A stretch of 64,000 bases of DNA from Phycisphaerae bacterium RAS1 (GCA_007859745.1 SMLU01000001.1:496001-560000), one strand, 5' to 3'. Positions 9,201 to 18,017 are shown, counted from the stretch's first letter. The notes: a model not told the origin generated them from the sequence alone. Numbers and translations: made by a program.

Positions 9201-10470
9201 CTCGAAACCAGCGGCTGAAGCGGCCGATGGGGTCTCGCCGCCGCCGCCGCGAGCGACGCTCGACTCGCCGCCGTCGCAGGTTCGCATCGATCGACAGGGC
9301 CGGCGGGCGGCGTTCATGTGCGACGACCGGGTGCTGCGCTGGATCTCCCTGGAGACGTGGGCGATCGAGGGAATGCTGGAGTTGGACGTGCCAGCCACGT
9401 CCCTGGCCTTCGACAGCACCGGCGATGTGCTGCTGATCCGCACCGCGGACGGGGCGGCCGGGCTGCTGGATCTGGCCACGCGCGAGATGGCGGCACGCTG
9501 GACCCTGCCGGCCGGGGCTGAGCCGCCCGTGGCGGGCTGGATCGGCGGCGACAACGCGCTGCTGATGACGGACGGCGACAAGCTCGTCGAAATCCGCTAC
9601 GACAAGGCGGACGAGCTGATCGCCAGGAACCGCGCGTACGCGCGGCAGCGCGCCGTGATGCGCTGGCTCTCGGCCGGCGACTATCCGCAGGCCTGGCTGG
9701 CGGCCTTCGGCGTGCTCCAGTGCGACGCCGTGCTCGGGCGAGATGTCAAAGAAGCCGTGCTGGAGACGGTTCTACGGCGGCGCAGCGCGTCGGTGCCGGA
9801 CAGTTGGGCGCCGCCGATCCTGGACGGCCAGCCGGCCGCCAGCTACGCGCGGCTGGGCCATGCCGCGTATGAAGGGGAACGCTTCGCCGATGCGCTGGGT
9901 CTCTTCCGCACCGCCGCCGAACTGTCGGACCAGGCGCTGGACGCGGCGACGCTGCTGCGGCTGGCGCAGTGCGAGTACCTGGCGGGGAATTACGCGACCG
10001 CGGCGGCGGGGCTGGCGGGCGTGGCCGAAAGCGCGGACTTCGATCGCTACGAGCTGCCGACGATTCAGCTTCAGCGCGCCGCGGCGCTGCTGCTCGCGCG
10101 GGATGCGGCCGAGGCGCGTCGCGTGGTCAACCGATTTGGAGCGGCGGACGAGAGCGGTCCGCGCCTGAACATCGCCGGCGCCGCTTCGGCGCGTGTGATC
10201 GGGCGCTACATCGTCGGGCTCGAAAGTGAGAGCGTGCTGGCGGAAGGCCTGGTGCGTCTGGTGTCGCTGGCGGATGAATCGCTGCTGTATCGCGACGATA
10301 TTCACTTTTTTCTGGGCGAGATGGCCCGTTCGCGCGGTCAATGGAAAGAGGCGCAGGGACAATACCAGCGCTGCATTGACCTGGCCCGCGACGCGTGGCC
10401 GTCCAACTGGGCCCGCTACCGCATCGCGCAGGGAGCCGCGGCAATGTCAGCGGGCCGCGAGAAGCCCTGA
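6226..10470 (+). CDS. Membrane Ser/Thr protein kinase with propeller-like and TPR-like regions
   Basis: A 1,414-residue transmembrane kinase. Eukaryotic-type kinase domain, residues about 78-360: glycine loop HRGGQGVVY, Lys107 in ALKV, catalytic HRD at 198-200 (HRDLKPSN), DFG at 218-220, and GTVAYMSPEQA. A single membrane helix follows at about 378-401 (FFAGTILVMLIVFLVVFAVQ), then an Ala/Glu/Arg-rich coiled coil to about 465. Next comes an extracytoplasmic half with WD40-like repeats (about 510-1120) and TPR-like helices near the end. I chose the ATG at 6226 because GGAAGG lies 8 nt upstream; the frame also extends to 6175. purD follows after 14 nt. The signal sensed is unknown. Confidence 0.9.
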   Translation: MQVPHNAPQGSSQQAADALAGLARPAASPPETPPPQPATEPASGSRISTSDQPTRVTGSRSNVPAELIPAVGAHIEGYELQEEIHRGGQGVVYRAVQLGTKRQVALKVLLEGPFASETARRRFEREVELAASLRHANIVTILDSGISHGRYFFAMEYVDGVRMDRHLAQTRPDLRQTLTLLATVCEAVNFAHQRGVIHRDLKPSNILVDADGQPRVLDFGLAKPVHETSSNDETIQLLSITGQILGTVAYMSPEQAGGTTDVDVRSDVYALGVVFYESLLGQPPYAVSGPLAEVLSRIAHDDPTPPRSLRGRAPLAALVGDELETILLRALEKTPPRRYQTAGDLARDLRHLLAGEPIEAKRASGLYMLRKTLKRYKIQAFFAGTILVMLIVFLVVFAVQYNKASFEKKQAEKARNEAREQAVQAAAAAESERAARREADQSAGRAQAATEELRRAVVRQKIQRGDLARARGDLTLARDSFWEAVEDSGGGGPALWALRQYYVETGDSGARLAALQKHNLSVVSPDGRLLAIVEGDTSISVVDAVSGRLVQWFRSPGRPSAISVADDGGVTAGGAGWARAWRAGLLRPVAASALPGGVESAPLAVMAVGDTPWLAVVDAAACRLYRASGELADELTLRAPVGTPDFDPESGAIALPSGAGVELITVEPSGKLNSEPFGRFGNQRNEPPRQACFSDDELTVLADTIYAAKLSGPDKGEWNPLLYTAERWDWFDRRAGSSTIILGRRDGRVALYHGDTLQETWRVTTTVLERGWLPRDATDVRTLDERGAVTSWVGANRTAQSRTLYSRNPIALWETSADGSAALFADDRGRVLAYRPGASDRPAALLPPRVLSGLAGRATDGLILSLSGDGNVALVADGGTLRLIDTLRAGGSRPREFRLQNVGMSALSDDGSLAAVLVSPRSGERQVVQILSTSAGDKSPRPRLRRDELTPAGPGYAFLGSAVRQLAFVPGSQRLLVARSNGDLTELLPEPGSKPAAEAADGVSPPPPRATLDSPPSQVRIDRQGRRAAFMCDDRVLRWISLETWAIEGMLELDVPATSLAFDSTGDVLLIRTADGAAGLLDLATREMAARWTLPAGAEPPVAGWIGGDNALLMTDGDKLVEIRYDKADELIARNRAYARQRAVMRWLSAGDYPQAWLAAFGVLQCDAVLGRDVKEAVLETVLRRRSASVPDSWAPPILDGQPAASYARLGHAAYEGERFADALGLFRTAAELSDQALDAATLLRLAQCEYLAGNYATAAAGLAGVAESADFDRYELPTIQLQRAAALLLARDAAEARRVVNRFGAADESGPRLNIAGAASARVIGRYIVGLESESVLAEGLVRLVSLADESLLYRDDIHFFLGEMARSRGQWKEAQGQYQRCIDLARDAWPSNWARYRIAQGAAAMSAGREKP

Positions 10471-10484
10471 GGAGAAGAGCGCTG

Positions 10485-11798
10485 ATGCGTGTGCTATTGA
10501 TCGGGTCTGGCGGCCGGGAACATGCCATCGCACACGCGCTGGCGCGATCGCCGCGACTGGCGGCGCTGTTCACGCTTCCAGGCAACGCCGGCACCGCGGC
10601 GCTGGGCGTCAACGTGCCCGGCGACCCGTGCGATATCGGATTGGCGCTCGACGTGGCGCGGCGCGAGGGGATCGATCTGACCGTCGTCGGCCCGGAGGAC
10701 CCGCTGGCGGCGGGCGTCGTCGACGCGTTCCAGGCCGCCGGCCGTCGGATCTTCGGCCCGACCCGGCACGCGGCGCAGCTCGAATCCGACAAGGCCTTCG
10801 CCAAGCAGATGATGAAGATGCTGGCGGTGCCAACGGCCGAGTCGCGCGTGTTCGACACGTACTACCTCGCGAAGAAATACATCGCCACGCGCGACGAAGG
10901 GGTCGTCGTCAAAGCCGCGGGCCTGGCGAAAGGCAAAGGCGTGATCGTCTGTCCGGACCCGGCCGACGGCATCCTCGCCGCTGAGAACATCCTTGAAAAA
11001 AAGATGTTCGGCGAGGCCGGGCGGCAGATCGTGGTCGAGGAGCTGCTGCTCGGGCGCGAGGCGTCACTGATGGTCGTCACCGACGGAAAGACCATTGTCG
11101 AGCTCGACGCGGCGCAGGACTACAAGCGGCTGCGCGACGGCGACGAAGGGCCGAATACGGGCGGCATGGGCGCCTATTGCCCGTCGGGCGCCATCGACGC
11201 CGCCACCATGCGCGGCATCGAGTCCGAGGTGCTCGTGCCGATTCTGGCGGCGATCGGGCGCGAGGCAGCTCCCTACTGCGGCGTGCTCTACGTCGGCCTG
11301 ATGCTGACGGCCGGAGGGCCGAAGGTGCTGGAATTCAACTGTCGGCTGGGCGATCCGGAGACGCAGGCCATCCTGCCGCGGCTCCGGACAGATTTCCTCG
11401 ATCTGGCTGAGGCGGCAGTTGAGGGACGGCTGGAACAGGTCGACGTGCAGTGGGACGATCGCGCGGCGGTTTGCGTCGTTCTGGCTTCAGGGGGATATCC
11501 CGAGAAGTCGACGGCCGGTCTGCCGATCAGCGGTCTGCGAGATGCTGCGACGGGCGCGGAGGACGTGTTCGTCTTTCACGCCGGGACCAGGCACGAGGCC
11601 GATCGCGTTGTGACGGCCGGCGGGCGCGTGCTGGGCGTGACGGCGCTGGGGTCGAGCGTGGCCGCCGCGCGCGATCGCGCTTACGAGCGCGCATCACAGA
11701 TTCACTTCGAAGGCGTGCACTATCGCCGCGACATCGCCGCGGACGTCGCCGCCGCCAGCGACAGCGCGGCGCCCGACATTTCGCGGAGCGGCGGATGA
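10485..11798 (+). CDS. purD: Phosphoribosylamine-glycine ligase
   Basis: ATP-grasp enzyme of purine synthesis: phosphoribosylamine + glycine + ATP gives GAR. It has 437 residues, slightly longer than usual. The N-terminal domain begins MRVLLIGSGGREHAIAHALA. ATP-grasp signatures are VVKAAGLAKGKGV, NTGGMGAYCPSG and the metal-binding FNCRLGDPETQ. The start ATG is preceded by GGAGAAG. It lies 14 nt after the kinase gene and overlaps the next start codon (ATGA), so the three genes may be cotranscribed. No other pur genes are present. Confidence 0.96.
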   Translation: MRVLLIGSGGREHAIAHALARSPRLAALFTLPGNAGTAALGVNVPGDPCDIGLALDVARREGIDLTVVGPEDPLAAGVVDAFQAAGRRIFGPTRHAAQLESDKAFAKQMMKMLAVPTAESRVFDTYYLAKKYIATRDEGVVVKAAGLAKGKGVIVCPDPADGILAAENILEKKMFGEAGRQIVVEELLLGREASLMVVTDGKTIVELDAAQDYKRLRDGDEGPNTGGMGAYCPSGAIDAATMRGIESEVLVPILAAIGREAAPYCGVLYVGLMLTAGGPKVLEFNCRLGDPETQAILPRLRTDFLDLAEAAVEGRLEQVDVQWDDRAAVCVVLASGGYPEKSTAGLPISGLRDAATGAEDVFVFHAGTRHEADRVVTAGGRVLGVTALGSSVAAARDRAYERASQIHFEGVHYRRDIAADVAAASDSAAPDISRSGG

Positions 11799-12622
11799 AC
11801 TGGTGGCGCCGTTGGCACGCCGGTCCGCTCTTATTCCGCGCGCCGCTGAAGCTGCTTCTACTCGGAATCACCGTCGGGCTGGTTCTGTACCCCAAATTCT
11901 GGCTCGTTCCCGCGTGGCTTGGACGGCTCGGCGACATGAACGCGATGATCGAGCCGGCCAACCCGCGTCTGACCGGCATGGAGCGCGAAGCTCGCGACCT
12001 GCTGCGCGGCGACGAGGCTCCGCCGCAGGTGCTGAAGGCGGTCGAGAGCGTCGTGTACCACCACATTCCGTACGTGCATGATTGGGACCTGTGGGGGGTG
12101 ATGGACTGGCTGCCAACCGTTGACGAAACGCTCGACGCCGGTCGCGAGGATTGCGACGGCCGCGCGGTGATCGCGGCCTCGCTGCTGCGGCGAATGGGCT
12201 ACGACGCCTGGCTGATCAGCGACTTGAAGCACACCTGGGTCGGCACTCCTGCGGGGGAGACGATGTCGCCCGGCAAGGGCCCCAAATCGCTGGTTGCAAC
12301 CTCGCAGGGCACGCGCGCCAGATACTCGCTCGACACGCTGGCGAACGCCGCCCGTGGCGCGGCGTATGGCATGGCGGCGTTTCCTTTGCTGCGCGAGGCG
12401 ATCATCGCGACGGCCGTGTGCCTGCTCACGCTTCATCCATGGTCGGGCGTCGGCCGGCGGGTGATCGGCGCCGGGCTGATTCTTATGGCGGTACCTACGC
12501 TGCGCGCCGCGGGTAAATCGGGCGACGGGCTGGCGCAATATCCGAGTCTGGTTTGGCTGGGCCTGGCAGCAGCGCTCGCCGGCTGGCTGACGCTGGCGCT
12601 TCGCCGCCGCACGTCGGGGTAG
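11795..12622 (+). CDS. Transglutaminase-like membrane protein
   Basis: 275 residues. An N-terminal hydrophobic segment (about 17-40) precedes a globular part with GREDCDGRAVIAASLLRRMG and DLKHTWVG. This arrangement of Cys120 and His146 is that of transglutaminase/cysteine-protease-like domains, with the Asp less certain. Two or three membrane helices follow at about 195-260. The start overlaps the purD stop (ATGA), implying translational coupling. The stop codon lies inside the left arm of a palindrome at 12618-12712. Substrate and partner are unknown; transglutaminase-like domains often act in proteolysis or crosslinking. Confidence 0.65.
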   Translation: MNWWRRWHAGPLLFRAPLKLLLLGITVGLVLYPKFWLVPAWLGRLGDMNAMIEPANPRLTGMEREARDLLRGDEAPPQVLKAVESVVYHHIPYVHDWDLWGVMDWLPTVDETLDAGREDCDGRAVIAASLLRRMGYDAWLISDLKHTWVGTPAGETMSPGKGPKSLVATSQGTRARYSLDTLANAARGAAYGMAAFPLLREAIIATAVCLLTLHPWSGVGRRVIGAGLILMAVPTLRAAGKSGDGLAQYPSLVWLGLAAALAGWLTLALRRRTSG

Positions 12623-12712
12623 CGGCCGGCCCCCGTGCCGGCCGATGGTGGCCGTGCGGCGGCGCGAACCGCTTCGCGCGCTCGACGGCCGGCACGGGGG
12701 CCGGCCGCTACC
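12618..12712. repeat. Family G palindromic element overlapping a stop codon
   Basis: Perfect 27-nt inverted arms (12618-12644, 12686-12712) beginning GGTAGCGGCCGGCCCCCGTG. The TAG of the preceding gene (12620-12622) is part of the left arm. Each arm also folds internally (CGGCCGG / CCGGCCG). Confidence 0.85.
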
Positions 12713-12784
12713 GTGTCGATCGCAATATTGCCTCCGGTGCGGCGTTCAGCCGCGGAATCGCTTTCGATTCCCCGGAGATTCCCC

Positions 12785-14890
12785 GTGTCCCGTCTATCCG
12801 TCGCGCGAGTCTCGGCAAGGCTGTTGCTGCTGGTCGCGCTCGCCGTGCCGGCGCTGGCGCCGGCTGATTTCTGGCTTCCGATCGGCAATCCGCCGGGCGG
12901 TGTGCTGCCGGCGCTGGCTTATCGGCCCGCGTCCGACGCCGTGTTTGTCGGGGCGTTCTGGAACCTGTCGTACAACTCAATCTACACGGGTGGGGCGGTT
13001 TATCGCTCGCTCGATCACGGCGCCACATGGACCGATGTCGGCGCAGACATTCGCGCCGTCGCCCCCACGCGCGGCCGCATCCGCGCGCTGGGTGTCAGCC
13101 CGGCCGGCGACATCTTCGCCGGCACCGACAGCGGCGTTTTTCGGTCACTTGACGGCGGCGACCACTGGGTGCAATCGACCACCGGCCTGGGGTTGCTCGC
13201 CGTTCGCGCCTTCGGCTTTGACTCGGGCGGCGCCGTCTACGCCGCCACGGATCAGAACGGCGTCTTCGTTTCCTTCAACGGCGGGGCGAATTGGACGGCA
13301 AATAGCAGCGGTCTCACGTCACTGCGGATGACGACACTCGCCGCCGGCCCGGGATACATGCTGGCCGGCACGCAGGACGCCGGCGTATTCAAGCGCGTCG
13401 GCGGAGCCGCGTGGAGCGCGGCGAACTCGGGCATCGCTGCGCTGCGCATCCACAAGCTGCTTCGCGCCTCGAGCGGCACGCTCTATGCGGCCAGCGACGC
13501 CGGCTTGTACAGTTCCACCACCGACGCCGCGACGTGGCTGCCCGTCGCCGGGCCGTTCGGCCCCACCGTCGGCACAATCGTCGAGGCCGGCGGAGCGCTC
13601 ATCGCGACCTCGAACGGCGCCATCTTCCGCTCGACCGACGGCGGACAAACCTGGCCGGCGTCCGGCAGCGGCTTTGACAGCACGCGGCCCGCGACGTTCG
13701 TCGGTGACGCCGGCGGCGGCGTGTACGGCACGTCGTCGGACCGCGGACTTTTCCGTTCGCTCGACGGCGGCCAGACCTGGGCGGAAGCCAGCAGCGGCAT
13801 TCACGCCCACGCGATTCACCGCCTGCTGGTCACCTCCAGCGGCACGATTCTCGCCGGCACGTTCACCTCCGGGCTTTTCCGCTCGACCGACGGCGGCGCC
13901 ACATGGCAGCTCTCGCCCGCGAATCTCGCCGGCCGCTTCATTTTCGCCCTGGCAGAGAGCCCGTGGGGCGACCTTTACGCCGGCAACTACACGATCGCCG
14001 AGGGGCAGTCCGACGGTCACGCCTGGCGCTCGCAGGATGACGGCCAGAGCTGGCAAGCGCTCGACAGCGGCATCCCCGGGGCGGCCATGGTCAGCGGTTT
14101 CGCCTTCGCGACGCCGCAGCAGGTCTGGTGCAGCGCCGCGTGGAATCCCGGCGGCGTGTTTTCGTCGGCGGCCGGCGGCGCGCTGTGGTCGCGAATCGGT
14201 CCGCCGGAAAACATCCCCGCCTACTGCCTGCTTCGCCGGCAAAACGGCGACTTGTATTTCGGGACGGAGGGCCGCGGGGTGCGGCGCTTCGAGGCGGCCA
14301 CCGGATCCTGGCAGGACCTCGGGCTGTCCGCGTCGCAGCAGTTCGCGCTGGCGGCGAATTCGCAGGCGCACGTGTTCGTCGGCAACGACCGGCATCTCGC
14401 CGGCGTCTACCGCGCGCTCGACGGCGTCGCGTTCTCGGCGCTCGCCGGCTTTCCGGGAAACGAAGGATACGCACTGCTCGTGCTGCCCAACGACGATATC
14501 TACGCCGGTACGGCGACGAACGGGATTCAGCTCTCGCAGGACAACGGGGACACGTGGGCGCCGATGAACAGCGGCATTCCAAGCCAGTCGTGCTTTTCGC
14601 TTGTGCTCGGGCCCGACGGCCACCTGTACGGGAGCGGATCGGGCGCGGGTGTATTTCGCTCGCGGCGGAAGATGATCTGCGGGTCGGGCGTGTGCGTCAT
14701 CGCCGACATGAACTGCGACGGGGCGGTGGACATTCTCGACATCAACCCGTTTGTGCTGGCCCTGAGCGACGCAGCCGCCTACGCCGCGGCATTTCCCGAT
14801 TGCAGCCTGGCGAATGCGGATGTGAATGATGACGGCAGCGTCGACGTGCTCGACATCAACCCGTTCGTCGCGCTTCTCGTGGAGCGGTGA
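12785..14890 (+). CDS. Secreted BNR/Asp-box repeat protein with dockerin-like C-terminus
   Basis: 701 residues, predicted exported: VSRLSVARVSARLLLLVALA is followed by a signal-peptidase-like VPALAPA. The body contains many Asp-box (S-x-D-x-G-x-x-W) repeats such as FRSLDGGDHW, FRSTDGGQTW, FRSLDGGQTWAE and LSQDNGDTW, the sialidase/Ycf48-like propeller pattern. The last 60 residues hold two calcium-loop repeats (DMNCDGAVDILDINPF and DVNDDGSVDVLDINPF), the planctomycete dockerin-like tail. I chose the GTG at 12785 because GGAG lies 8 nt upstream and a signal peptide begins there. It is convergent with the AAA ATPase, 11 nt apart. The sialidase active-site set is not evident, so enzymatic activity is doubtful. 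Confidence 0.85.
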   Translation: MSRLSVARVSARLLLLVALAVPALAPADFWLPIGNPPGGVLPALAYRPASDAVFVGAFWNLSYNSIYTGGAVYRSLDHGATWTDVGADIRAVAPTRGRIRALGVSPAGDIFAGTDSGVFRSLDGGDHWVQSTTGLGLLAVRAFGFDSGGAVYAATDQNGVFVSFNGGANWTANSSGLTSLRMTTLAAGPGYMLAGTQDAGVFKRVGGAAWSAANSGIAALRIHKLLRASSGTLYAASDAGLYSSTTDAATWLPVAGPFGPTVGTIVEAGGALIATSNGAIFRSTDGGQTWPASGSGFDSTRPATFVGDAGGGVYGTSSDRGLFRSLDGGQTWAEASSGIHAHAIHRLLVTSSGTILAGTFTSGLFRSTDGGATWQLSPANLAGRFIFALAESPWGDLYAGNYTIAEGQSDGHAWRSQDDGQSWQALDSGIPGAAMVSGFAFATPQQVWCSAAWNPGGVFSSAAGGALWSRIGPPENIPAYCLLRRQNGDLYFGTEGRGVRRFEAATGSWQDLGLSASQQFALAANSQAHVFVGNDRHLAGVYRALDGVAFSALAGFPGNEGYALLVLPNDDIYAGTATNGIQLSQDNGDTWAPMNSGIPSQSCFSLVLGPDGHLYGSGSGAGVFRSRRKMICGSGVCVIADMNCDGAVDILDINPFVLALSDAAAYAAAFPDCSLANADVNDDGSVDVLDINPFVALLVER

Positions 14891-14901
14891 TGGGCGCGCG
14901 A

Positions 14902-16092
14902 TCAGCTTCGCCAATCTTCGCCGGGCATAATTCGGCGCATGAACTCATCGAAGAGCGGTACGGTGAACGCCGTGTCACCGTGATTGGGACTCCAGATCAT
15001 GCCTTTCGCGATCAACTGGCTGCGCGTGGGGCCAAGCGACGTGACGCTTCGTCGAAGCTCGGCCGCGATATCTCCCGAGCGGTGCGGCCCGGCGCCCAGC
15101 GCCGCCATCGCTCGCAGGTACTTCTTCTCCGACGGAGTGAGACGATCGAATCGTACTCGGAAAAAGCTCTCGTCCAGCGCGGCAAGGGCCGATTTCGACG
15201 CTACTTCGACATCGTTGAGCGTTATCGGAGAGTTCGCTGCGGCATTCCATGCGTGACTGCCCCACTCCTGCAAAAAGTACGGGTATCCGTGTGTCACCTG
15301 GATGATCCGCTGCAGCGCGGCGTCCTCGAATTCCACACCCACCGCCGTGGCCGGTTTGGCTATCGCGACGATTGCATCGCTGGCCGCAAGAGGGCCTATC
15401 ATTGGAAAATCAAACAACCGCTCCGCATAGGACTTGGCGCGGCCCATTCGGCCGGGAAGTTGCGGCAGCCCTGCGCCCACCAACGCTACCGGCAGGCGCT
15501 GCTGCGCGGTTCGATGCAGGGCCGTGATCAACGCCGCGAGTTCTTCTTCATGTACGTATTGCAACTCGTCGGCGAACAACACCAACGCGGTACTCGCCTT
15601 GCCCGCCGCGCCCCCCGCGGCCTCCAGCAGCGCCTGCAAGTCGTGCTCGAGGTCCCCGTTGTCAGCAAGCCCTTTTTCGGGCTCATAGTCGATGCCGACT
15701 TCGATGTCTGCGTATTTGAACTTCAACGCGCGGGCGAATCCGGCGAGCCCACGCAGCGCGCGTGCCGCCCAGTCGGCCGCAGCTGCAACCTTGGAAAGTC
15801 GATGCAACGCCAGCCGTAATTGCGGGGCCAGGATCGCGGGAAGGGAGCGGTTTTCCGGTGCCTCCACTCGCATGGTGTGGATTCCCGCCGCCTCTGCATC
15901 GTCTCTGATTCGATCAAGCAGAACCGTCTTGCCGACACCCCGCAGACCGATCATCAGAATGCTCTTTGTCGGCGCGCCGCGCCGCACGCGCTCGATAGCA
16001 ATCCGCGCGGTTTCCCGCAGATGATCGCGCCCGGCCAACTCCGGCGGAGGCGTTCCAGCCCCTGGCGCATATGGGTTTAGAACAGGGTCCAC
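14902..16092 (-). CDS. AAA/ORC-CDC6-like ATP-binding protein
   Basis: 396 residues. N-terminal NPYAPGAGTPPPELAGRDH precedes the Walker A motif MIGLRGVGKT. Walker B is LVLFADELQYV, followed by a sensor region PVALVGAGLPQLPG. A C-terminal winged-helix-like part includes HGYPYFLQEWG and LTPSEKKYLRAMAAL. This is a widespread stand-alone STAND/ORC-like ATPase type of unsettled function, frequent in variable islands. The minus-strand promoter TTGCTA-16-TATAAT is followed after only 6 nt by GTG at 16092, so I take that GTG, read from a leaderless mRNA. A TTG at 16098 directly abutting the -10 box is less likely. The upstream gap is strikingly AT-rich for this region. Confidence 0.8.
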   Translation of the reverse strand: MDPVLNPYAPGAGTPPPELAGRDHLRETARIAIERVRRGAPTKSILMIGLRGVGKTVLLDRIRDDAEAAGIHTMRVEAPENRSLPAILAPQLRLALHRLSKVAAAADWAARALRGLAGFARALKFKYADIEVGIDYEPEKGLADNGDLEHDLQALLEAAGGAAGKASTALVLFADELQYVHEEELAALITALHRTAQQRLPVALVGAGLPQLPGRMGRAKSYAERLFDFPMIGPLAASDAIVAIAKPATAVGVEFEDAALQRIIQVTHGYPYFLQEWGSHAWNAAANSPITLNDVEVASKSALAALDESFFRVRFDRLTPSEKKYLRAMAALGAGPHRSGDIAAELRRSVTSLGPTRSQLIAKGMIWSPNHGDTAFTVPLFDEFMRRIMPGEDWRS

Positions 16093-16098
16093 GCTCAA

Positions 16099-16126
16099 AT
16101 TATACAGAGATTAGTTGATTTAGCAA
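16099..16126 (-). promoter_or_regulatory. Promoter of the AAA ATPase gene
   Basis: Minus strand: -35 TTGCTA (16121-16126), 16-bp spacer, perfect -10 TATAAT (16099-16104). The expected start falls on the G of the GTG codon at 16092. The surrounding 16095-16170 is AT-rich. Confidence 0.7.
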
Positions 16127-16218
16127 CTTCAAGTAATAAGCCTAAACTGTATATAATTGCCGTTCTTGCTTACCCTTATCGGTCCAGACGGCCGGTGCCT
16201 GTCTGCCGGCGGCGGTAC

Positions 16219-16683
16219 TCACAGCGGCCGCCCCGCGTTCAATTCCAGCACCCCCTGAATCACCGGCAGCGGATGATGCTCCCCCTTGTCAATCCCCGGG
16301 CATCCCCGCCCGGCATAGCGCCACGCGTCGGCCGACTCCAGGTTCGACCCCCAGAACGGCCACGTGCGGCACTGCACCGGCCGGGCGGCGTACACGCCGC
16401 AGCGCCGCTTGCCGTCCGGGTCGTGCCGCAGAAATTCGCAGTCACCGCCGCGGCGTTCGAGCAGGCTGCGGCGGAAGCCGACTTTGCGCGTGTGGCGGGC
16501 CTCGAACTCGTCGGGCGAGAGGTTGAACAGCGCGCCGAGGGCCGCGATCTCATCGCGACTGACCCAGACATAGCCGGGCGCGCCGGCGCAGCAGTTGCCG
16601 CACTGGGTGCAGGAGAATTTCAGGCCGGCCCGATACCAGGGCGAATCGGCGGCGGGCGAATCGGGCGCGGGCTGGGCGCTCAT
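16219..16683 (-). CDS. YkgJ-type cysteine-cluster protein
   Basis: 154 residues with the YkgJ/UPF0153 zinc- or iron-sulphur-cluster cysteine pattern: [20 protein letters not shown] near residue 25, then [26 protein letters not shown] and GRGCPGID. The function of the family is not established; a metal-binding role is inferred from the clustered cysteines. The ATG at 16683 overlaps the stop of the upstream SEC-C gene (ATGA), and a longer start 17 codons upstream would lie inside that gene. There is no signal peptide. It forms a two-gene unit with the SEC-C protein. Confidence 0.85.
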   Translation of the reverse strand: MSAQPAPDSPAADSPWYRAGLKFSCTQCGNCCAGAPGYVWVSRDEIAALGALFNLSPDEFEARHTRKVGFRRSLLERRGGDCEFLRHDPDGKRRCGVYAARPVQCRTWPFWGSNLESADAWRYAGRGCPGIDKGEHHPLPVIQGVLELNAGRPL

Positions 16684-16886
16684 CCCTTCGCGCCGCAGCA
16701 CTTCTTGAACTTCTTGCCCGAGCCGCACGGACACGCGTCATTGCGCCCGATCGGACGCGCCGCCTTGGCCGGCTCGACCGGCGTCTCCGGCAGCGGCTCG
16801 TCGTCGCCGGGCGCCGCGGCTTTGTCCGCCTTGCGCTTGGCGCCCAGGCGATCGAAGTGGCGTTCAAACTTGTCTGATGCGCTCAT
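16680..16886 (-). CDS. Small SEC-C zinc-motif protein
   Basis: 68 residues ending in the SEC-C motif [19 protein letters not shown], the zinc-binding tail found at the C-terminus of SecA and in many small proteins. The N-terminus ([20 protein letters not shown]) is basic and low in complexity, and the middle is rich in Pro and Ala. GAGGAG lies 5 nt before the ATG. It is translationally coupled to the YkgJ gene. The partner is unknown; SEC-C motifs bind SecB or ribosomes in other proteins. Confidence 0.85.
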   Translation of the reverse strand: MSASDKFERHFDRLGAKRKADKAAAPGDDEPLPETPVEPAKAARPIGRNDACPCGSGKKFKKCCGAKG

Positions 16887-17026
16887 CGCTGCTCCTCGAG
16901 CGGCCTCGATTGCGGCGGATGCGACGCCGCCTGCTTTATTGTACTGAACCGTACGGCGCGCGTCATCGCCATGGGAACCGTCCGTGTCCGGTGCGATGCG
17001 CGACCGTCGTGGCGGGGTCGAAATCG

Positions 17027-17107
17027 GAGCCCCAAGCGCGAGCGCGCGGGTGTTTGTGCGAGGGCCGCCGAACGCTGAAAATTCCCACGCGCTTGCGATT
17101 GGGGCTC
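17027..17107. repeat. Family F palindromic element
   Basis: GAGCCCCAAGCGCGAGCGCG at the left pairs imperfectly with ACGCGCTTGCGATTGGGGCTC at the right. A longer relative with outer arms is at 63796-63947. It lies 10 nt downstream of the larE stop, where it could also end transcription. Confidence 0.7.
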
Positions 17108-17117
17108 TGGAACAACG

Positions 17118-18017
17118 CTAACCGCGCGCGGCCGGTGCACTCACGGCGCGCTCGCCCAGCAACGGCAGCGGCACGCCGCGCGGCAGACCCTCGTTCATGC
17201 TCCCGGAGCGGAAGCCGCGCAGGTCGACGGTGACGTATGCGAACCCAAGCTCGCGCAGATGCGCCTCCACCTGCATGCCGAGGCTCGATTCCGCCAGGCG
17301 CGGCACATCCGGCAGCGGCACTTCAATCCGCGCCAGCTCGCCGTGATTTCGCACGCGGCACTCGTGGAACCCCAATCCGCGCAGGTAGCGCTCGGCCGCG
17401 TCGATTCGCCGCAGCTTCTCCGGCGTGATGGTCTCGCCGTACTGCACGCGCGAGGAGAGGCAGGGCGAGGCGGGCTTGCGGGCGATCGAGAGGCCGACCG
17501 CGGCCGCCATTTCTCGAAGCCGGGCCTTGGTGATTCCCAGCTCGGCCAGCGGCGCTCGCACGCCGTGTTCCTCCGCGGCCAGCAGGCCCGGGCGATGGTC
17601 GCCCAGATCGTCCGCGTTGGTGCCGCTGATGATGGCGTCGTCGCCGCGCTGCCGGGTGAGCCGGGCGAGCCGCGAATACAGCTCGGTCTTGCAGAAGTAG
17701 CAGCGGTTGGACGGATTGGCGAGGTAGTTCGGGTCGGCAAACTCGTGCGTATCGAGGAATTGGTGCGGGGCGCCGATCTCGCGCGCCAGTTCGGCGACGC
17801 TCGCCAGCTCGGCCGAGGGCACGCTCGCGCTCCGGCCGGTGACGGCCAGGACGCGCCGCCCGCCCAGCGCCATCATGGCCGCCTTGCACACGAACGCGCT
17901 ATCTACGCCGCCGGAGAACGCGACGATGACGCTGTGCCAGCGGCCGAGCCGCTCAATCAGGCGGTCAAACAGCAGCGCGGCGTCGGCGCTCAGGGCGTCT
18001 CGCGAGTAATTACTCAA
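17118..18017 (-). CDS. larE: LarE-type ATP-dependent sulfur transferase
   Basis: A 299-residue PP-loop protein. LarE adenylates pyridinium dicarboxylate and donates sulphur while building the nickel-pincer cofactor of lactate racemase-like enzymes. The PP-loop SGGVDS is at 35-40, SNRCYFCK at 103-110 and the SPCLSSR segment at 184-190. Cys186 aligns with the sacrificial cysteine of Lactobacillus LarE. No larA, larB or larC is in the window. The start codon overlaps the end of the upstream lipoprotein gene by 8 nt, so it is probably cotranscribed with it. Whether it serves a nickel-pincer enzyme here is inferred only from the family. Confidence 0.88.
   Translation of the reverse strand: MSNYSRDALSADAALLFDRLIERLGRWHSVIVAFSGGVDSAFVCKAAMMALGGRRVLAVTGRSASVPSAELASVAELAREIGAPHQFLDTHEFADPNYLANPSNRCYFCKTELYSRLARLTRQRGDDAIISGTNADDLGDHRPGLLAAEEHGVRAPLAELGITKARLREMAAAVGLSIARKPASPCLSSRVQYGETITPEKLRRIDAAERYLRGLGFHECRVRNHGELARIEVPLPDVPRLAESSLGMQVEAHLRELGFAYVTVDLRGFRSGSMNEGLPRGVPLPLLGERAVSAPAARG

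Noticed and set aside
16093-16098. TTG at 16098 as start of the AAA ATPase
   Set aside because: It abuts the -10 box and would precede the transcription start; the GTG at 16092 fits.
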